A DNA stretch of 64,000 nt from Bacteroidaceae bacterium (GTDB lineage: Bacteria > Bacteroidota > Bacteroidia > Bacteroidales > Bacteroidaceae), in the NCBI GenBank assembly GCA_017516885.1, contig JAFXAR010000026.1, positions 62,001-126,000 of the forward strand. The letters run 5' to 3'. The position numbers and the translations under genes are program-made. Under the pieces are notes generated by a model. The model was not told the DNA's origin. It made no database searches and worked only from the letters and a program-made list of their open reading frames with translations. Positions 52,077-60,275 of the stretch are shown one piece after another. Every line of letters begins with the position of its first letter. Positions within the stretch are counted from its first letter, which is position 1.

Positions 52077-55021
52077 TGGTTATGCGGAGATTGCTGGTTC
52101 TTTTTTCGGCCTGCATTTTCGGAGTCGCGGCTTTGTCGGCACAGGGTGTTGACAAGGCCGTTGAGCGTTCCATAGCAAAATACTTCCAGGAATATAAGTC
52201 GGAAAGGACTTCTTTGGCGAAGCCCGGACTTGATGGCACTAAGCGCAACAAGATTGTTGTAGATAACAAAAAGAGAAAAGTTACCATATATTCCAACGAG
52301 GCTTTTGCCGGGCAGGCGTTTACTCCTGAGACTGTTGATGCTATATATGGGGATATACGCAAGCTGCTCCCCTCAAAACTGAAAAAGTATAAGATTGAAG
52401 TTGTTTATGACAAGCGTACAATTGATGAGCGTGTCCCCAATATTTATAAGAAAGGCAGTGCCGACAAGAAAAAGCTTTGGGGTGCTGTGGATTATAAGGG
52501 AAAACCGTGGGTGAAAAATTCCTCGCGCCCATTTGCGGTTAGCCAGGGACTTGCCGGCAGGCACATCGCCTTGTGGCAGAGCCATGGGCGCTTTTATTCA
52601 TCTGCCAATAATGAATGGCGCTGGCAGCGCCCGCAGCTTTATTGCACGGTTGAGGATTTGTTTACTCCGTCGTTAGTATTGCCGTTCCTAATGCCGATGC
52701 TTGAGAACGCCGGCGCGGTGGTTTATACTCCGCGCGAGCGCGACACCCAGCCCGAATGTGTAATAGTGGATAACGACAAGAGCGGTTCCGGCTCGCGCTA
52801 TTTTGAAAGAACAGGAAGAGGCCGCGAGTGGAAGGCTGTCAAAGATGGCTTTGCCAGCAAAAAAGAAGTCTACATTGATGGAGATAATCCTTTTACAGAG
52901 GGTACTGCAAGGGTTGCGGAGACTTCGCGTGGAGAAAAAAGAAGTGTTTCCGAAGCGATGTGGCGTCCTAATATCCCGGTGGGGGGAGAGTATGCTGTTT
53001 ATGTTTCGTATAAAACATTTGACAATTCTGTTTCCGATGCATTATATAAGGTAAAGCACAGCGGCGGTGTTACTGAGTTTCGTGTAAACCAGCAGATGGG
53101 CGGCGGAACATGGGTATACCTTGGCACTTTCCATTTCAACAAGGGTGAAAGCAAGGAGCAGTATGTTTTGCTGAGCAACGATAGCAAGAATAAGGGTGTA
53201 GTTTGTGCCGATGCTGTACGCTTCGGCGGCGGAACTGGAAATGTGGCACGCGGTGCGGGCGGCATGAGGAGCGGCCTGCCTCGCCATCTTGAGGCAGCTC
53301 GCTACAATTTGCAGATGTCGGGTTTCCCCAAAGAGGTCTATTCCGCTTTTGAAAGCAAGGATGACTATCGCGATGATGTGCTTGCCCATGGTCATGCAGT
53401 GAACTATCTGTCGGGCGGTTCGGTGTATCTGCCTGATACGTTGGGGCTTGGTGTGCCATTAGAGCTTGCTTTCGGCTTTCACTCCGACGCTGGTTATAAT
53501 AATGAAGATGCAGTGCATGGTTCTTTGGGTATAGTTACTACGGATGTGCGTAAGGGGATGTTGCCCGTGGGCAAGTCCCGCCACATGTCGCGCGATGCAA
53601 TATCGTTCCTCCTTAATAATGTGCAGGATGATTTGACTGCGCGCAATGGAACTGCATGGCGTATTAGGGGAATACTTGACAGGAACTACGGTGAAACACG
53701 CGTCCCTCGCATTCCTTCGGTTATTTTTGAATCTCTGTCGCATCAGAATTATGCCGATATGGCCCATGGCCATGACCCTGATTTCAAGTTTACTCTTGCC
53801 CGCTCAGTCTATAAGTCCCTGCTCAAGCACATTAGCTATGTTCATGGAACAGATTATGTAGTTCAGCCGTTGCCGGTGCGCAAGTTCCACATGATTCCGG
53901 CTGTTGACAACAAGAGCGTGACATTGAAGTGGGAGGCTGTCGAAGACCCTCGGGAATCTACAGCTGTGGCGGAGAGATTTGTTGTATATACAAAGGTGGG
54001 CGATGCCGGTTTTGACAATGGTACGGTTACTGAAAACAATAGCATTGTTCTTCCTGTCAAGAATGGCGAACTCTACAGCTTTAAGGTTACAGCGGTGAAT
54101 GACGGCGGTGAGAGCTTGCCGTCGGAGGTGCTGTCGCTGTATCTTGAGAAAGGCGAGAAACCGCGTGTGCTTCTGGTGAACGGATTCCATCGTTTGAGTG
54201 GCCCGCATCAGATAAATACTGCATCGGAATCGGGATTTGACATGGATTTTGACCCGGGTGTCCCATATATGTATACTTATGAGTATTGCGGCCGCCAGCT
54301 TGACTTCTCGCGCGAGAATATCGGCGATGAGACCGGGCTGGGGCTTAGCGATGATTCGTTTATGGGCGTTAGAGCCGCGGGAAATACATTCAACTATCCG
54401 TTTGTGCATGGCAAGGCGCTTGCTGCAAATGGCATTTCATTTGTTTCGTGCGGCAGCGAGGCTGTTATGGAAGGCTCTGTAAGGCTTGCTAACTACAAAG
54501 TCGTGGATTTGATACTTGGTGTTGAAAAGCAGGGCGGCAAGGGGTCTTATCTTGGCTATAACCGTGCGTACAAGACTTTCCCGCGCGAATTGCAGAACAA
54601 GATTGCTGCATATTGCAAATCTGGTGGAAATCTGTTTGTAAGCGGCGCGTTTATTGCAAGCGATATGGTAAGGAACAAGAACGACAAGGCCTTTATCTGT
54701 GATGTGCTGCACTATGACTACGGAGGTTCTGTTACAGATTTGTCTGAGACAAGGATTTCGGCAAGCACCGGAGCGAAATTTGTGATTCCGCGTACTTTGA
54801 ACGAGGATTGCTATGCCGTTTCGCGCCCCGATATTCTTGTGCCTGTAAACGGTGCTTTTGTGTCGTTTGTGTTCAACGGAAACCGTGCAAGTGCGGGCGT
54901 TGCCTATGCGGGCGACTATAAGGTTATCTCAACAAGTTTTCCATTTGAATCGGTCAAGGGCGATAAGGCAAGAAAGGAGCTTATGGCGGCGGTAATGCGT
55001 TTCCTTATGCCGCGCAAGTAG
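52076..55021 (+). CDS. N-acetylmuramoyl-L-alanine amidase-like exoprotein with inserted golvesin-type domain and FN3
   Basis: 981 residues with signal peptide (MRRLLVLFSACIFGVAALSA, from the ATG at 52076 or 52082). Amidase_3-like zinc-site elements are split along the chain: IALWQSHGRF (His170), YCTVEDL (Glu193), AFGFHSDAG (His469) and SVIFESLSHQNYADM (Glu552). Between Glu193 and His469 lies an inserted golvesin/Xly-type beta domain (EYAVYVSYKTFDNSVSDA ... GTWVYLGTFHF, about 240-390). A fibronectin III domain follows (SVTLKWEAVEDPRES ... VTAVNDGGESLPSEV, about 605-695), then a 280-residue C-terminal domain (RVLLVNGFHRLSG, GGNLFVSGAFIASDM) of unknown type. Expected to cleave the lactyl-peptide amide of peptidoglycan. 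Similar proteins are often labelled xanthan lyase because of the inserted domain. Confidence 0.8.
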   Translation: MVMRRLLVLFSACIFGVAALSAQGVDKAVERSIAKYFQEYKSERTSLAKPGLDGTKRNKIVVDNKKRKVTIYSNEAFAGQAFTPETVDAIYGDIRKLLPSKLKKYKIEVVYDKRTIDERVPNIYKKGSADKKKLWGAVDYKGKPWVKNSSRPFAVSQGLAGRHIALWQSHGRFYSSANNEWRWQRPQLYCTVEDLFTPSLVLPFLMPMLENAGAVVYTPRERDTQPECVIVDNDKSGSGSRYFERTGRGREWKAVKDGFASKKEVYIDGDNPFTEGTARVAETSRGEKRSVSEAMWRPNIPVGGEYAVYVSYKTFDNSVSDALYKVKHSGGVTEFRVNQQMGGGTWVYLGTFHFNKGESKEQYVLLSNDSKNKGVVCADAVRFGGGTGNVARGAGGMRSGLPRHLEAARYNLQMSGFPKEVYSAFESKDDYRDDVLAHGHAVNYLSGGSVYLPDTLGLGVPLELAFGFHSDAGYNNEDAVHGSLGIVTTDVRKGMLPVGKSRHMSRDAISFLLNNVQDDLTARNGTAWRIRGILDRNYGETRVPRIPSVIFESLSHQNYADMAHGHDPDFKFTLARSVYKSLLKHISYVHGTDYVVQPLPVRKFHMIPAVDNKSVTLKWEAVEDPRESTAVAERFVVYTKVGDAGFDNGTVTENNSIVLPVKNGELYSFKVTAVNDGGESLPSEVLSLYLEKGEKPRVLLVNGFHRLSGPHQINTASESGFDMDFDPGVPYMYTYEYCGRQLDFSRENIGDETGLGLSDDSFMGVRAAGNTFNYPFVHGKALAANGISFVSCGSEAVMEGSVRLANYKVVDLILGVEKQGGKGSYLGYNRAYKTFPRELQNKIAAYCKSGGNLFVSGAFIASDMVRNKNDKAFICDVLHYDYGGSVTDLSETRISASTGAKFVIPRTLNEDCYAVSRPDILVPVNGAFVSFVFNGNRASAGVAYAGDYKVISTSFPFESVKGDKARKELMAAVMRFLMPRK

Positions 55022-55039
55022 AACAATATTTATATAATT

Positions 55040-55078
55040 ACAAAGAAACAGCCGCCCATCGGGCGGCTGTTTCTTTGT
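55040..55078. terminator. Bidirectional terminator between amidase-like gene and rpmH
   Basis: 18-base arms (ACAAAGAAACAGCCGCCC and complement) with an ATC loop and T/A-rich feet on both sides. Confidence 0.85.
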
Positions 55079-55120
55079 AAGACTAATATCTGTAATAACT
55101 GCCTTACATGTTTAAGGCGA

Positions 55121-55282
55121 TTACTTCTTTCTTCCGTTGTATTCGTCAGAAACTGTCAGCTTTGCGCGACCCTTTGCGCGACGTGAAGCCAATACGCGAC
55201 GGCCGTTCTTTGTGGCCATTCTCTCACGGAAACCGTGCTTGTTCTTTCTCTTTCTGTTAGAGGGCTGGAATGTTCTTTTCAT
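55121..55282 (-). CDS. rpmH: 50S ribosomal protein L34
   Basis: Translating the minus strand from 55282 gives a 53-residue protein: [19 protein letters not shown], then [19 protein letters not shown] and a C-terminal extension ending NGRKK. The first 45 residues are the standard L34 sequence, and the short C-terminal extension is seen in Bacteroidota. Basic structural protein of the large ribosomal subunit. It stands alone with a consensus promoter; the frequent neighbours rnpA and dnaA are absent here. Confidence 0.95.
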   Translation of the reverse strand: MKRTFQPSNRKRKNKHGFRERMATKNGRRVLASRRAKGRAKLTVSDEYNGRKK

Positions 55283-55340
55283 TGTCTTGTATTTTTATAT
55301 GTTTTTTTAGTCAAAGCAGGGCTTTTTGCCATTCAGTTTG

Positions 55341-55371
55341 CAAAATTACTCAATTTTTTTAGAATGGCAAA
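55341..55371 (-). promoter_or_regulatory. Consensus promoter of rpmH (TTTG-N19-TAATTTTG)
   Basis: On the minus strand both elements match exactly with a 19-base spacer, giving a leader of about 52 bases. Confidence 0.8.
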
Positions 55372-55530
55372 GTTTTGCATGCGTTATTTTCTTTCTTTTT
55401 TTGTGTGCATCCATGACGCGCAGCCTTGACGTAGTCTTGAAATGCATCCTTGTGCGCCTTGTCCTCATCTTGTAGTTGCCGCTGATTTTTGTCTTATGAG
55501 GCCGGTTGAGGTTATTTTATTGTCGTTTTA

Positions 55531-55561
55531 TTTGCCGTTTAATATTTTATTGCTAATTTTG
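55531..55561 (+). promoter_or_regulatory. Consensus promoter of psd (TTTG-N19-TAATTTTG)
   Basis: Exact -33 and -7 elements with a 19-base spacer, 24 bases before the ATG. Confidence 0.8.
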
Positions 55562-55585
55562 TGAAACAATAGTGTATGCACATCC

Positions 55586-56281
55586 ATGAAAAAGTTTAAA
55601 AGAATTAGAAAGTTAAAAGACTACAGAATACATAGAGAGGGAACTGAGATTCTCATTGTAGCCTTCATTATTGTGGTTCTCATAAATGTGCCGTTGTGGT
55701 GGTTTCTCCCAAAACTGGTGGTGTTGAACTCTCTTGTATCCCTGCTGACTGTACTGACTTTCCTTCTTATGGTCAACTTCTTCCGCAGTCCAAAGAGAAT
55801 ATTCCCCGGTGATGTGGAGAATGTTGTTGTTGCTCCGGCCGATGGCAGGGTTGTTGTCATTGAAAAGGTGTTTGAACCCGACCATTTCAAGGACGAAAGG
55901 ATGCAGGTCTCTATTTTCATGAGTCCGTTGAATGTGCATGCAAACTGGTATCCGGTTGACGGTGTAATAACCCGCGTGGAGCACCAGAAAGGAAAATTTC
56001 ACAAGGCTTGGCTGCCTAAGGCAAGTACCGAGAATGAGCGTTCGCTTGTTGTTGTGAAAATGGAAGACGGACGTGAGATTCTTATCCGTCAGATAGCAGG
56101 CGCCATGGCACGCCGCATTGTAACATACGCATCTCCGGGAGAGGAGTGTTTTATTGACCAGCATCTTGGCTTTATTAAGTTTGGTTCGCGTGTCGACCTC
56201 TACCTGCCTTTGGATGCTGATATTAAAGTTGAACTGAACCAAAAGACCGTGGGCAACGAAACTGTTGTGGCAAATCTGTAA
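55586..56281 (+). CDS. psd: Phosphatidylserine decarboxylase proenzyme
   Basis: 231 residues, short type II (PSD-A) form. Two hydrophobic helices at the N-terminus (about 21-62), then [29 protein letters not shown] with active-site His, and the self-cleavage site [12 protein letters not shown] (Gly200-Ser201), where the Ser becomes the pyruvoyl group. It makes phosphatidylethanolamine from phosphatidylserine in the inner membrane. The next gene, five bases on, makes its substrate. Confidence 0.95.
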   Translation: MKKFKRIRKLKDYRIHREGTEILIVAFIIVVLINVPLWWFLPKLVVLNSLVSLLTVLTFLLMVNFFRSPKRIFPGDVENVVVAPADGRVVVIEKVFEPDHFKDERMQVSIFMSPLNVHANWYPVDGVITRVEHQKGKFHKAWLPKASTENERSLVVVKMEDGREILIRQIAGAMARRIVTYASPGEECFIDQHLGFIKFGSRVDLYLPLDADIKVELNQKTVGNETVVANL

Positions 56282-56286
56282 TAAGA

Positions 56287-56997
56287 ATGGGCATAAAGAA
56301 GCATATACCGAACGCAATCACTTGCTGCAATCTTTTTTCGGGTTGCATAGCTTGTGTAATGGCTTATAGATGTGAATTCGGACTGGCAATGGCATTTATT
56401 GTCGCCGGTGCGGTGTTTGACTTCTTTGACGGAATGGTTGCGCGCATTCTTGGCGTCTCCTCTCCTCTTGGAGTGCAGATGGATTCGCTTGCCGATGATA
56501 TAACCTTTGGCATTGCTCCTGCCACAATTGTGTTCTCATTCTTGCAGAATGAAATGCTTTACCCAAAGTATATGTCGGAGGTTATGTTCCTGTTGCCATA
56601 TATGGCGTTCCTGGTTGCTGTATTTTCGGCATGCAGGCTTGCTAAATTCAATATTGACAAGCGCCAGACAACTACGTTCATTGGCTTGCCAACTCCTGCA
56701 AACGCTCTTTTCTGGTCGTCCTTGGTAACCGGAGGAGGCGAATGGCTTAAGGAACTGAACCATGGCTGGCTGCTTGTATTGGCGCTAATACTGCTGTTCT
56801 CGTATCTGTTGGTTTCTGAGATTCCAATGTTCTCCATGAAATTCAAGAACCTTAGCTGGAGAAGCAACAGAATAAGATATATATTCATTATCTGTTCGTT
56901 GCCTATGTTCCTGTTGGGAGTTCTTGCTCCAGTGGCAATAATTTCGTGGTATCTTTTCCTTTCTGTAGCGCTTCATCTGAGAGGCACTAAGGTGTAA
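56287..56997 (+). CDS. pssA: CDP-diacylglycerol-serine O-phosphatidyltransferase
   Basis: 236 residues, about eight membrane helices. The CDP-alcohol phosphotransferase motif is complete: FDFFDGMVARILGVSSPLGV followed by QMDSLADDITFG, giving the D-G-x2-A-R-x8-G-x3-D-x3-D pattern. IPNAITCCNLFSGC at the N-terminus is typical of PssA. It transfers phosphatidyl to serine. It forms an operon with psd. Confidence 0.95.
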   Translation: MGIKKHIPNAITCCNLFSGCIACVMAYRCEFGLAMAFIVAGAVFDFFDGMVARILGVSSPLGVQMDSLADDITFGIAPATIVFSFLQNEMLYPKYMSEVMFLLPYMAFLVAVFSACRLAKFNIDKRQTTTFIGLPTPANALFWSSLVTGGGEWLKELNHGWLLVLALILLFSYLLVSEIPMFSMKFKNLSWRSNRIRYIFIICSLPMFLLGVLAPVAIISWYLFLSVALHLRGTKV

Positions 56998-57141
56998 CTC
57001 ATATTCCTTGCGGGCGTTTGTGCTTTTGCGATTGGGAGCACTCTACTGATTCCAAACCTTTGCAACTGCTATTTGTTGTTAAGGTAAACTTGTGTTTCGC
57101 TTGTTTGCCCTATTTGTTTTTTTAACGGCTAATAATAAACT

Positions 57142-57438
57142 ATGATTCTGTATATTTTTCTTGTACTATTTATAATACTCTTTATACTGCTTGCTATCCC
57201 TACCATTATATTGTCGCTGGTGTTCAAGGTTCTTTCATGGTTTGGCATAAAGCGCAGTAGCAGCAGAACTTTCTATTACAACACCTCATGGGGCGGTGGA
57301 GATAATGGCCGCCGCGGGAAGGATAGCCGCGCCGGGCGCCGGGCGCCTGGGCATGGCAACGTAAAGGAAGGCGAAAGGAAGAAAATCTTCAGTGAGGATG
57401 AGGGGGAGTATGTTGACTATGAGGAGATAAAGGATTAG
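57142..57438 (+). CDS. DUF4834 small membrane protein
   Basis: 98 residues. One long N-terminal hydrophobic stretch (LYIFLVLFIILFILLAIPTI, about 3-32), then a Gly/Arg-rich linker (SWGGGDNGRRGKDSRAGRR) and an acidic C-terminus (FSEDEGEYVDYEEIKD). This matches the DUF4834 family, often found after psd-pssA in Bacteroidales. Function unknown. A 144-base gap separates it from pssA, in which no promoter or terminator is obvious. It converges with tadA four bases away. Confidence 0.82.
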   Translation: MILYIFLVLFIILFILLAIPTIILSLVFKVLSWFGIKRSSSRTFYYNTSWGGGDNGRRGKDSRAGRRAPGHGNVKEGERKKIFSEDEGEYVDYEEIKD

Positions 57439-57442
57439 GACG

Positions 57443-57874
57443 TTATCTTTTCCCTGCAAAGAATCTCTTCATGAGCGCTGTTGATTCCTCGGCGCAGATA
57501 CCGTCTGTAACTTCGGTTTTAGGATGAAGCACATTGGGGGCATATCGCCTATAGCCTCGCTTCTCGTCGCTTGCGCCGTAAACAAGACGGCCTAACTGTG
57601 CCCATGCTATTGCTCCTGCGCACATGGGGCATGGCTCTACTGTTACATAAAGAGTGCATTCGTTCAGGTACTTTCCGCCAATATTCGCAGCCGCAGCTGT
57701 TATTGCCTGCATTTCGGCATGGGCGGTAACGTCGTTGAGCATCTCTGTTAGATTATGGGCACGCGCAATTATTCTGCCTTTGCAAACGATTACGGCCCCA
57801 ATGGGCACTTCGTCTTCGTCAAATGCCTTCTGCGCTTCAACAAGCGCCTGCTTCATGTATTCGGTATCGGTCAT
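57443..57874 (-). CDS. tadA: tRNA adenosine(34) deaminase TadA
   Basis: 143 residues from the ATG at 57874 (MTDTEYMKQALVEAQKAF). The frame is open upstream but runs through the preceding gene. Cytidine deaminase-fold zinc site: TAHAEMQAI (His52, catalytic Glu54) and VEPCPMCAGAIAW (Cys82, Cys85). NVLHPKTEVTDGI is the expected TadA C-terminal region. It converts A34 to inosine in tRNA-Arg(ACG). A ribbon-helix-helix-like gene lies four bases upstream on the same strand. Confidence 0.94.
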   Translation of the reverse strand: MTDTEYMKQALVEAQKAFDEDEVPIGAVIVCKGRIIARAHNLTEMLNDVTAHAEMQAITAAAANIGGKYLNECTLYVTVEPCPMCAGAIAWAQLGRLVYGASDEKRGYRRYAPNVLHPKTEVTDGICAEESTALMKRFFAGKR

Positions 57875-57878
57875 GGGA

Positions 57879-58118
57879 TTAACGGCGCATGTCATGCTCG
57901 CCAAAGAGTGTCGGATAGTCCTCGTCAAGATTCTTGTAGATGAATGAGAGGAGCGTTTCACGCATCCAGTTGCTCTTGTTGGTGATGCGGTACTTCTTGA
58001 GGTATTCGTCAATAATTCTCATCTCCTCCTCACTGACAAGGCACACAATGCGTGAATGTCGCACCGGCTGGGTGCGTGCTGTTGTTGCTTTGGGCATCTT
58101 CTGCTTTCTTGCGCTCAT
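57879..58118 (-). CDS. Ribbon-helix-helix-like small protein upstream of tadA
   Basis: 79 residues. A basic N-terminus (MSARKQKMPKATTARTQPVR) leads into a strand-helix-helix pattern: SRIVCLVSEEEMRIIDEYLK then KSNWMRETLLSFIY, resembling MobC/CopG-type ribbon-helix-helix domains. It could bind DNA, perhaps its own promoter, or be a domesticated mobilisation accessory protein; neither is shown. It has a consensus promoter and probably co-expresses tadA. Confidence 0.7.
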   Translation of the reverse strand: MSARKQKMPKATTARTQPVRHSRIVCLVSEEEMRIIDEYLKKYRITNKSNWMRETLLSFIYKNLDEDYPTLFGEHDMRR

Positions 58119-58153
58119 GTGATTATGCTCTTGTTTAGTCAGCGATTATACTG

Positions 58154-58185
58154 CAAAAATAACTTATATTGTGGCGAAATGCAAA
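58154..58185 (-). promoter_or_regulatory. Consensus promoter of the RHH-tadA pair (TTTG-N20-TATTTTTG)
   Basis: Minus-strand elements match exactly with a 20-base spacer, giving a leader of about 30 bases. Confidence 0.75.
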
Positions 58186-58291
58186 CTTCTAAATGTTTAT
58201 TTGAGGGAAACTGGCATTTTCCATTGCAAATAATGGCGGAACAAATGGTTCTCATTAGGAAATAATTTTTATAAATTTAAGTTGTTCCCTG

Positions 58292-58323
58292 TTTGCTTTT
58301 GCTGTATTCTTGCACTATCTTCG
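58292..58323 (+). promoter_or_regulatory. Promoter of yraN-yjbR-birA (TTTG-N20-TATCTTCG)
   Basis: -33 exact, -7 with one mismatch, 31 bases before the ATG. Confidence 0.65.
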
Positions 58324-58354
58324 CCTGTGAAATAGACAGAATATCATTTGCTTT

Positions 58355-58717
58355 ATGGCTGAACACAATCTTTTGGGTGCAAAGGGTGAACTGCTGGCAT
58401 CGCGTTACCTTCTCGACAAGGGATATGCTGTGCTGTACCATAACTGGCGTTCGGGACACAAGGAGATTGACATTATAGCCAAGGAGCATAATGTGCTTGT
58501 GTTCGTTGAGGTAAAGACGCGTGCAAGCGAACATTACGGAAATGCCTATGAGGCTGTTACCGACAGCAAGATTGAGATGCTAATCTCTGCGGCTCAGGCA
58601 TATATATTAAGGAATAAGGTTGACATAGATTTCCGCTTTGATATAATAACAGTCATAGGAAAATGTGAACCGTACCGCATTGAGCATATTGTTGATGCCT
58701 TCTCTCCTGTTTGGTAA
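58355..58717 (+). CDS. YraN family (UPF0102) nuclease-fold protein
   Basis: 120 residues. The restriction-endonuclease-like core is intact: GAKGELLASRYLLDKGY, HKEIDIIAKEHNVLVFVEVKTR with Glu37, Asp39, Glu52 and Lys54 in the E-x-D ... E-x-K arrangement. Family members are predicted or shown to be nucleases, possibly for DNA recombination intermediates. First of three genes with YjbR and BirA. Confidence 0.92.
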   Translation: MAEHNLLGAKGELLASRYLLDKGYAVLYHNWRSGHKEIDIIAKEHNVLVFVEVKTRASEHYGNAYEAVTDSKIEMLISAAQAYILRNKVDIDFRFDIITVIGKCEPYRIEHIVDAFSPVW

Positions 58718-58749
58718 ATCTAAAACAACTTCTATAAATTGCAGCAGTT

Positions 58750-59097
58750 ATGAATATTGAGGATGCACGCATATATTGCCTTAGCAAGGAGAATGCTACA
58801 GAGGATTTCCCTTTTGACGAAACGACATTGGCATTCAGGGTTGAGAACAAGATTTTTGCTATATGCGACCTTGATAACACCAAGTGGTTCTGCGTGAAGT
58901 GCGATGCCGATTATGCCATTGAACTGCGCGACAGGTATCCGCAAATTGAACCGGCATGGCACATGAACAAGCGTTATTGGAATCAGCTGGACATTGCTGC
59001 GCTGTCCGATGAGCTTTTCTGCTCTCTTGTTGACCATTCTTATATTGAGGTACTTAAGAAACTCCCTAAAAAAATCCGTGTAAAGTATGGCCTGTAA
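58750..59097 (+). CDS. MmcQ/YjbR family protein
   Basis: 115 residues. The CyaY-like YjbR fold is indicated by NATEDFPFDETTLAFRVENK, DLDNTKWFCVKCDADYAIEL and HMNKRYWNQLDI. The family is described as DNA-binding-like but its function is poorly known. It overlaps the start of birA by 11 bases. Confidence 0.9.
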   Translation: MNIEDARIYCLSKENATEDFPFDETTLAFRVENKIFAICDLDNTKWFCVKCDADYAIELRDRYPQIEPAWHMNKRYWNQLDIAALSDELFCSLVDHSYIEVLKKLPKKIRVKYGL

Positions 59098-59839
59098 TTT
59101 CTATATGGAATATCTTGATGTGGCCGATTCAACCAGCCGCTATGCGCGTGACGAGGCTGTAAGGCTGTGGAATGAGGCTGCCGGCAAGGATTTTGTAGCG
59201 GTTGTTGCCGAGTATCAGACTGCCGGGCGAGGGCAGCGCGGAAACTGCTGGCAATCGCAGCGGGGAGAGAATCTTCTGCTGAGCATCGTTGCGCGTCCGG
59301 GTTCTCGGCTTGAGGTCTCACGTCAGTTTCTGTTCTCCCAGGCGGTGGCGTTGTCGCTGCATTCTGCAATGGGGCGTTACGGAATTGATACAAGGCTTAA
59401 ATGGCCAAACGACATTTATGCCGGCAACAGGAAACTGGCCGGTATTCTTATGGAATTGGACTTTTCGGGCCGATTTGTTGAGCAGGCAGTCATAGGCATA
59501 GGGCTCAATGTTAATCAGGTGAACTTTCCTGAAATGGACAGAGTGCCGGTGTCAATGAGAATGCTGCTTGGTAGTCCTTTCCCGGTTAAAGAGGTAATGG
59601 ACAGGGTGCTTGAGGCATTTGAGTATTACTACGGCATGATGCTGGCTGATGCAAATGCTGTTGCCGCTGAATATAAGGAACTGCTGCTCGGCATTGGCGA
59701 GCAACGTATGTTTGTTGATAGTTCGGGCTGTTTTGCCGCTGTTATAGAAGGCGTAGAGCCAAGCGGGCATCTGCAGTTGCGCCGCAGTGACGGAACGCTG
59801 TCGCGTTACGCTTTCAAAGAGGTTGAGATGCTGCTGTAG
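59087..59839 (+). CDS. birA: Biotin-[acetyl-CoA carboxylase] ligase
   Basis: 250 residues, single catalytic domain without the N-terminal DNA-binding helix-turn-helix of E. coli BirA. Motifs: DVADSTSRYARDE, AGRGQRGNCW (biotinyl-AMP loop), SQRGENLLLSIV, KWPNDIYAGNRKLAGIL and IGIGLNVNQ. A small C-terminal SH3-like domain follows. It attaches biotin to carboxylase carrier domains. An alternative ATG at 59105 would avoid the overlap with YjbR. Confidence 0.95.
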   Translation: MACNFYMEYLDVADSTSRYARDEAVRLWNEAAGKDFVAVVAEYQTAGRGQRGNCWQSQRGENLLLSIVARPGSRLEVSRQFLFSQAVALSLHSAMGRYGIDTRLKWPNDIYAGNRKLAGILMELDFSGRFVEQAVIGIGLNVNQVNFPEMDRVPVSMRMLLGSPFPVKEVMDRVLEAFEYYYGMMLADANAVAAEYKELLLGIGEQRMFVDSSGCFAAVIEGVEPSGHLQLRRSDGTLSRYAFKEVEMLL

Positions 59840-59842
59840 TTG

Positions 59843-60124
59843 TTATTTATCTTTTTTTACAGGCTGTTCTCCAGTATTTTCGGCAATTTTGTTTCTCCTC
59901 TCTTCCTTTAGGGCCTGCATCTCCTTTTCGCGTTCGCGGCGCAGCTTCTCACGTTTGCGCAAGAGAACCCATAGCAAGGCAAGGACTGCTATTGAGACGC
60001 CGGCTGTTATCCATTTTTCTGTGACGGACACTTCGTTGTTCTTGGGCATGAATATCGCGTACATTGCTGCCGTGTACACAGCAAAAACAGCTATAGTTAC
60101 ATTGGGGTTTCTGAAGAATTTCAT
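59843..60124 (-). CDS. Small two-helix membrane protein with charged tail
   Basis: 93 residues from the ATG at 60124. The ATG at 60145 lies upstream of the start point predicted from the -7 box at 60148-60155. Two membrane helices (TIAVFAVYTAAMYAIF; WITAGVSIAVLALLWVLL) are followed by a coiled, highly charged tail (RKREKLRREREKEMQALKEE). Unknown function. It converges with birA, three bases apart. Confidence 0.7.
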   Translation of the reverse strand: MKFFRNPNVTIAVFAVYTAAMYAIFMPKNNEVSVTEKWITAGVSIAVLALLWVLLRKREKLRREREKEMQALKEERRNKIAENTGEQPVKKDK

Positions 60125-60147
60125 ATTCTGTTTGTAAATTATCATTG

Positions 60148-60155
60148 CAAAGGTA
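60148..60155 (-). promoter_or_regulatory. -7 box for the small membrane protein gene
   Basis: Minus-strand TACCTTTG matches TAnnTTTG; a -33 TTTG is only found at 25-base spacing. Confidence 0.4.
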
Positions 60156-60275
60156 CATTAAAGTTTCAGAAGCTCTTAAGCAAAAATTAAAAACATCAAT
60201 CTTTTGGCACTATTTATAGCATATTTTAAGAATTTGTTCTATTTTTACAAAAGAAACATAATAACAATTTCTAAT

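Larger units (their letters stand above)
55283..55585. other. 303-base divergent promoter region between rpmH and psd
   Basis: It contains the rpmH promoter (55341-55371) and the psd promoter (55531-55561). Between them lies A/T-rich sequence without coding signal. GTGCATCCATGA (55408) and GCACATCCATGA (55576) are a short similar pair of doubtful meaning. Confidence 0.6.

Noticed and set aside
53804..54409. 201-codon minus-strand frame
   Set aside because: Antisense to the amidase-like gene; no motif, no promoter, no neighbours.
57018..57085. tRNA-like stretch (GGGAGCACTCTACTGATTCC)
   Set aside because: It resembles part of a D-arm and anticodon arm, but there is no acceptor stem, no TTCRANY T-loop and no paired anticodon stem.
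57879..58118. Evidence for an integrated plasmid or conjugative element from the MobC-like protein
   Set aside because: No relaxase, replication, integrase or transfer gene is present; the surroundings are housekeeping genes.
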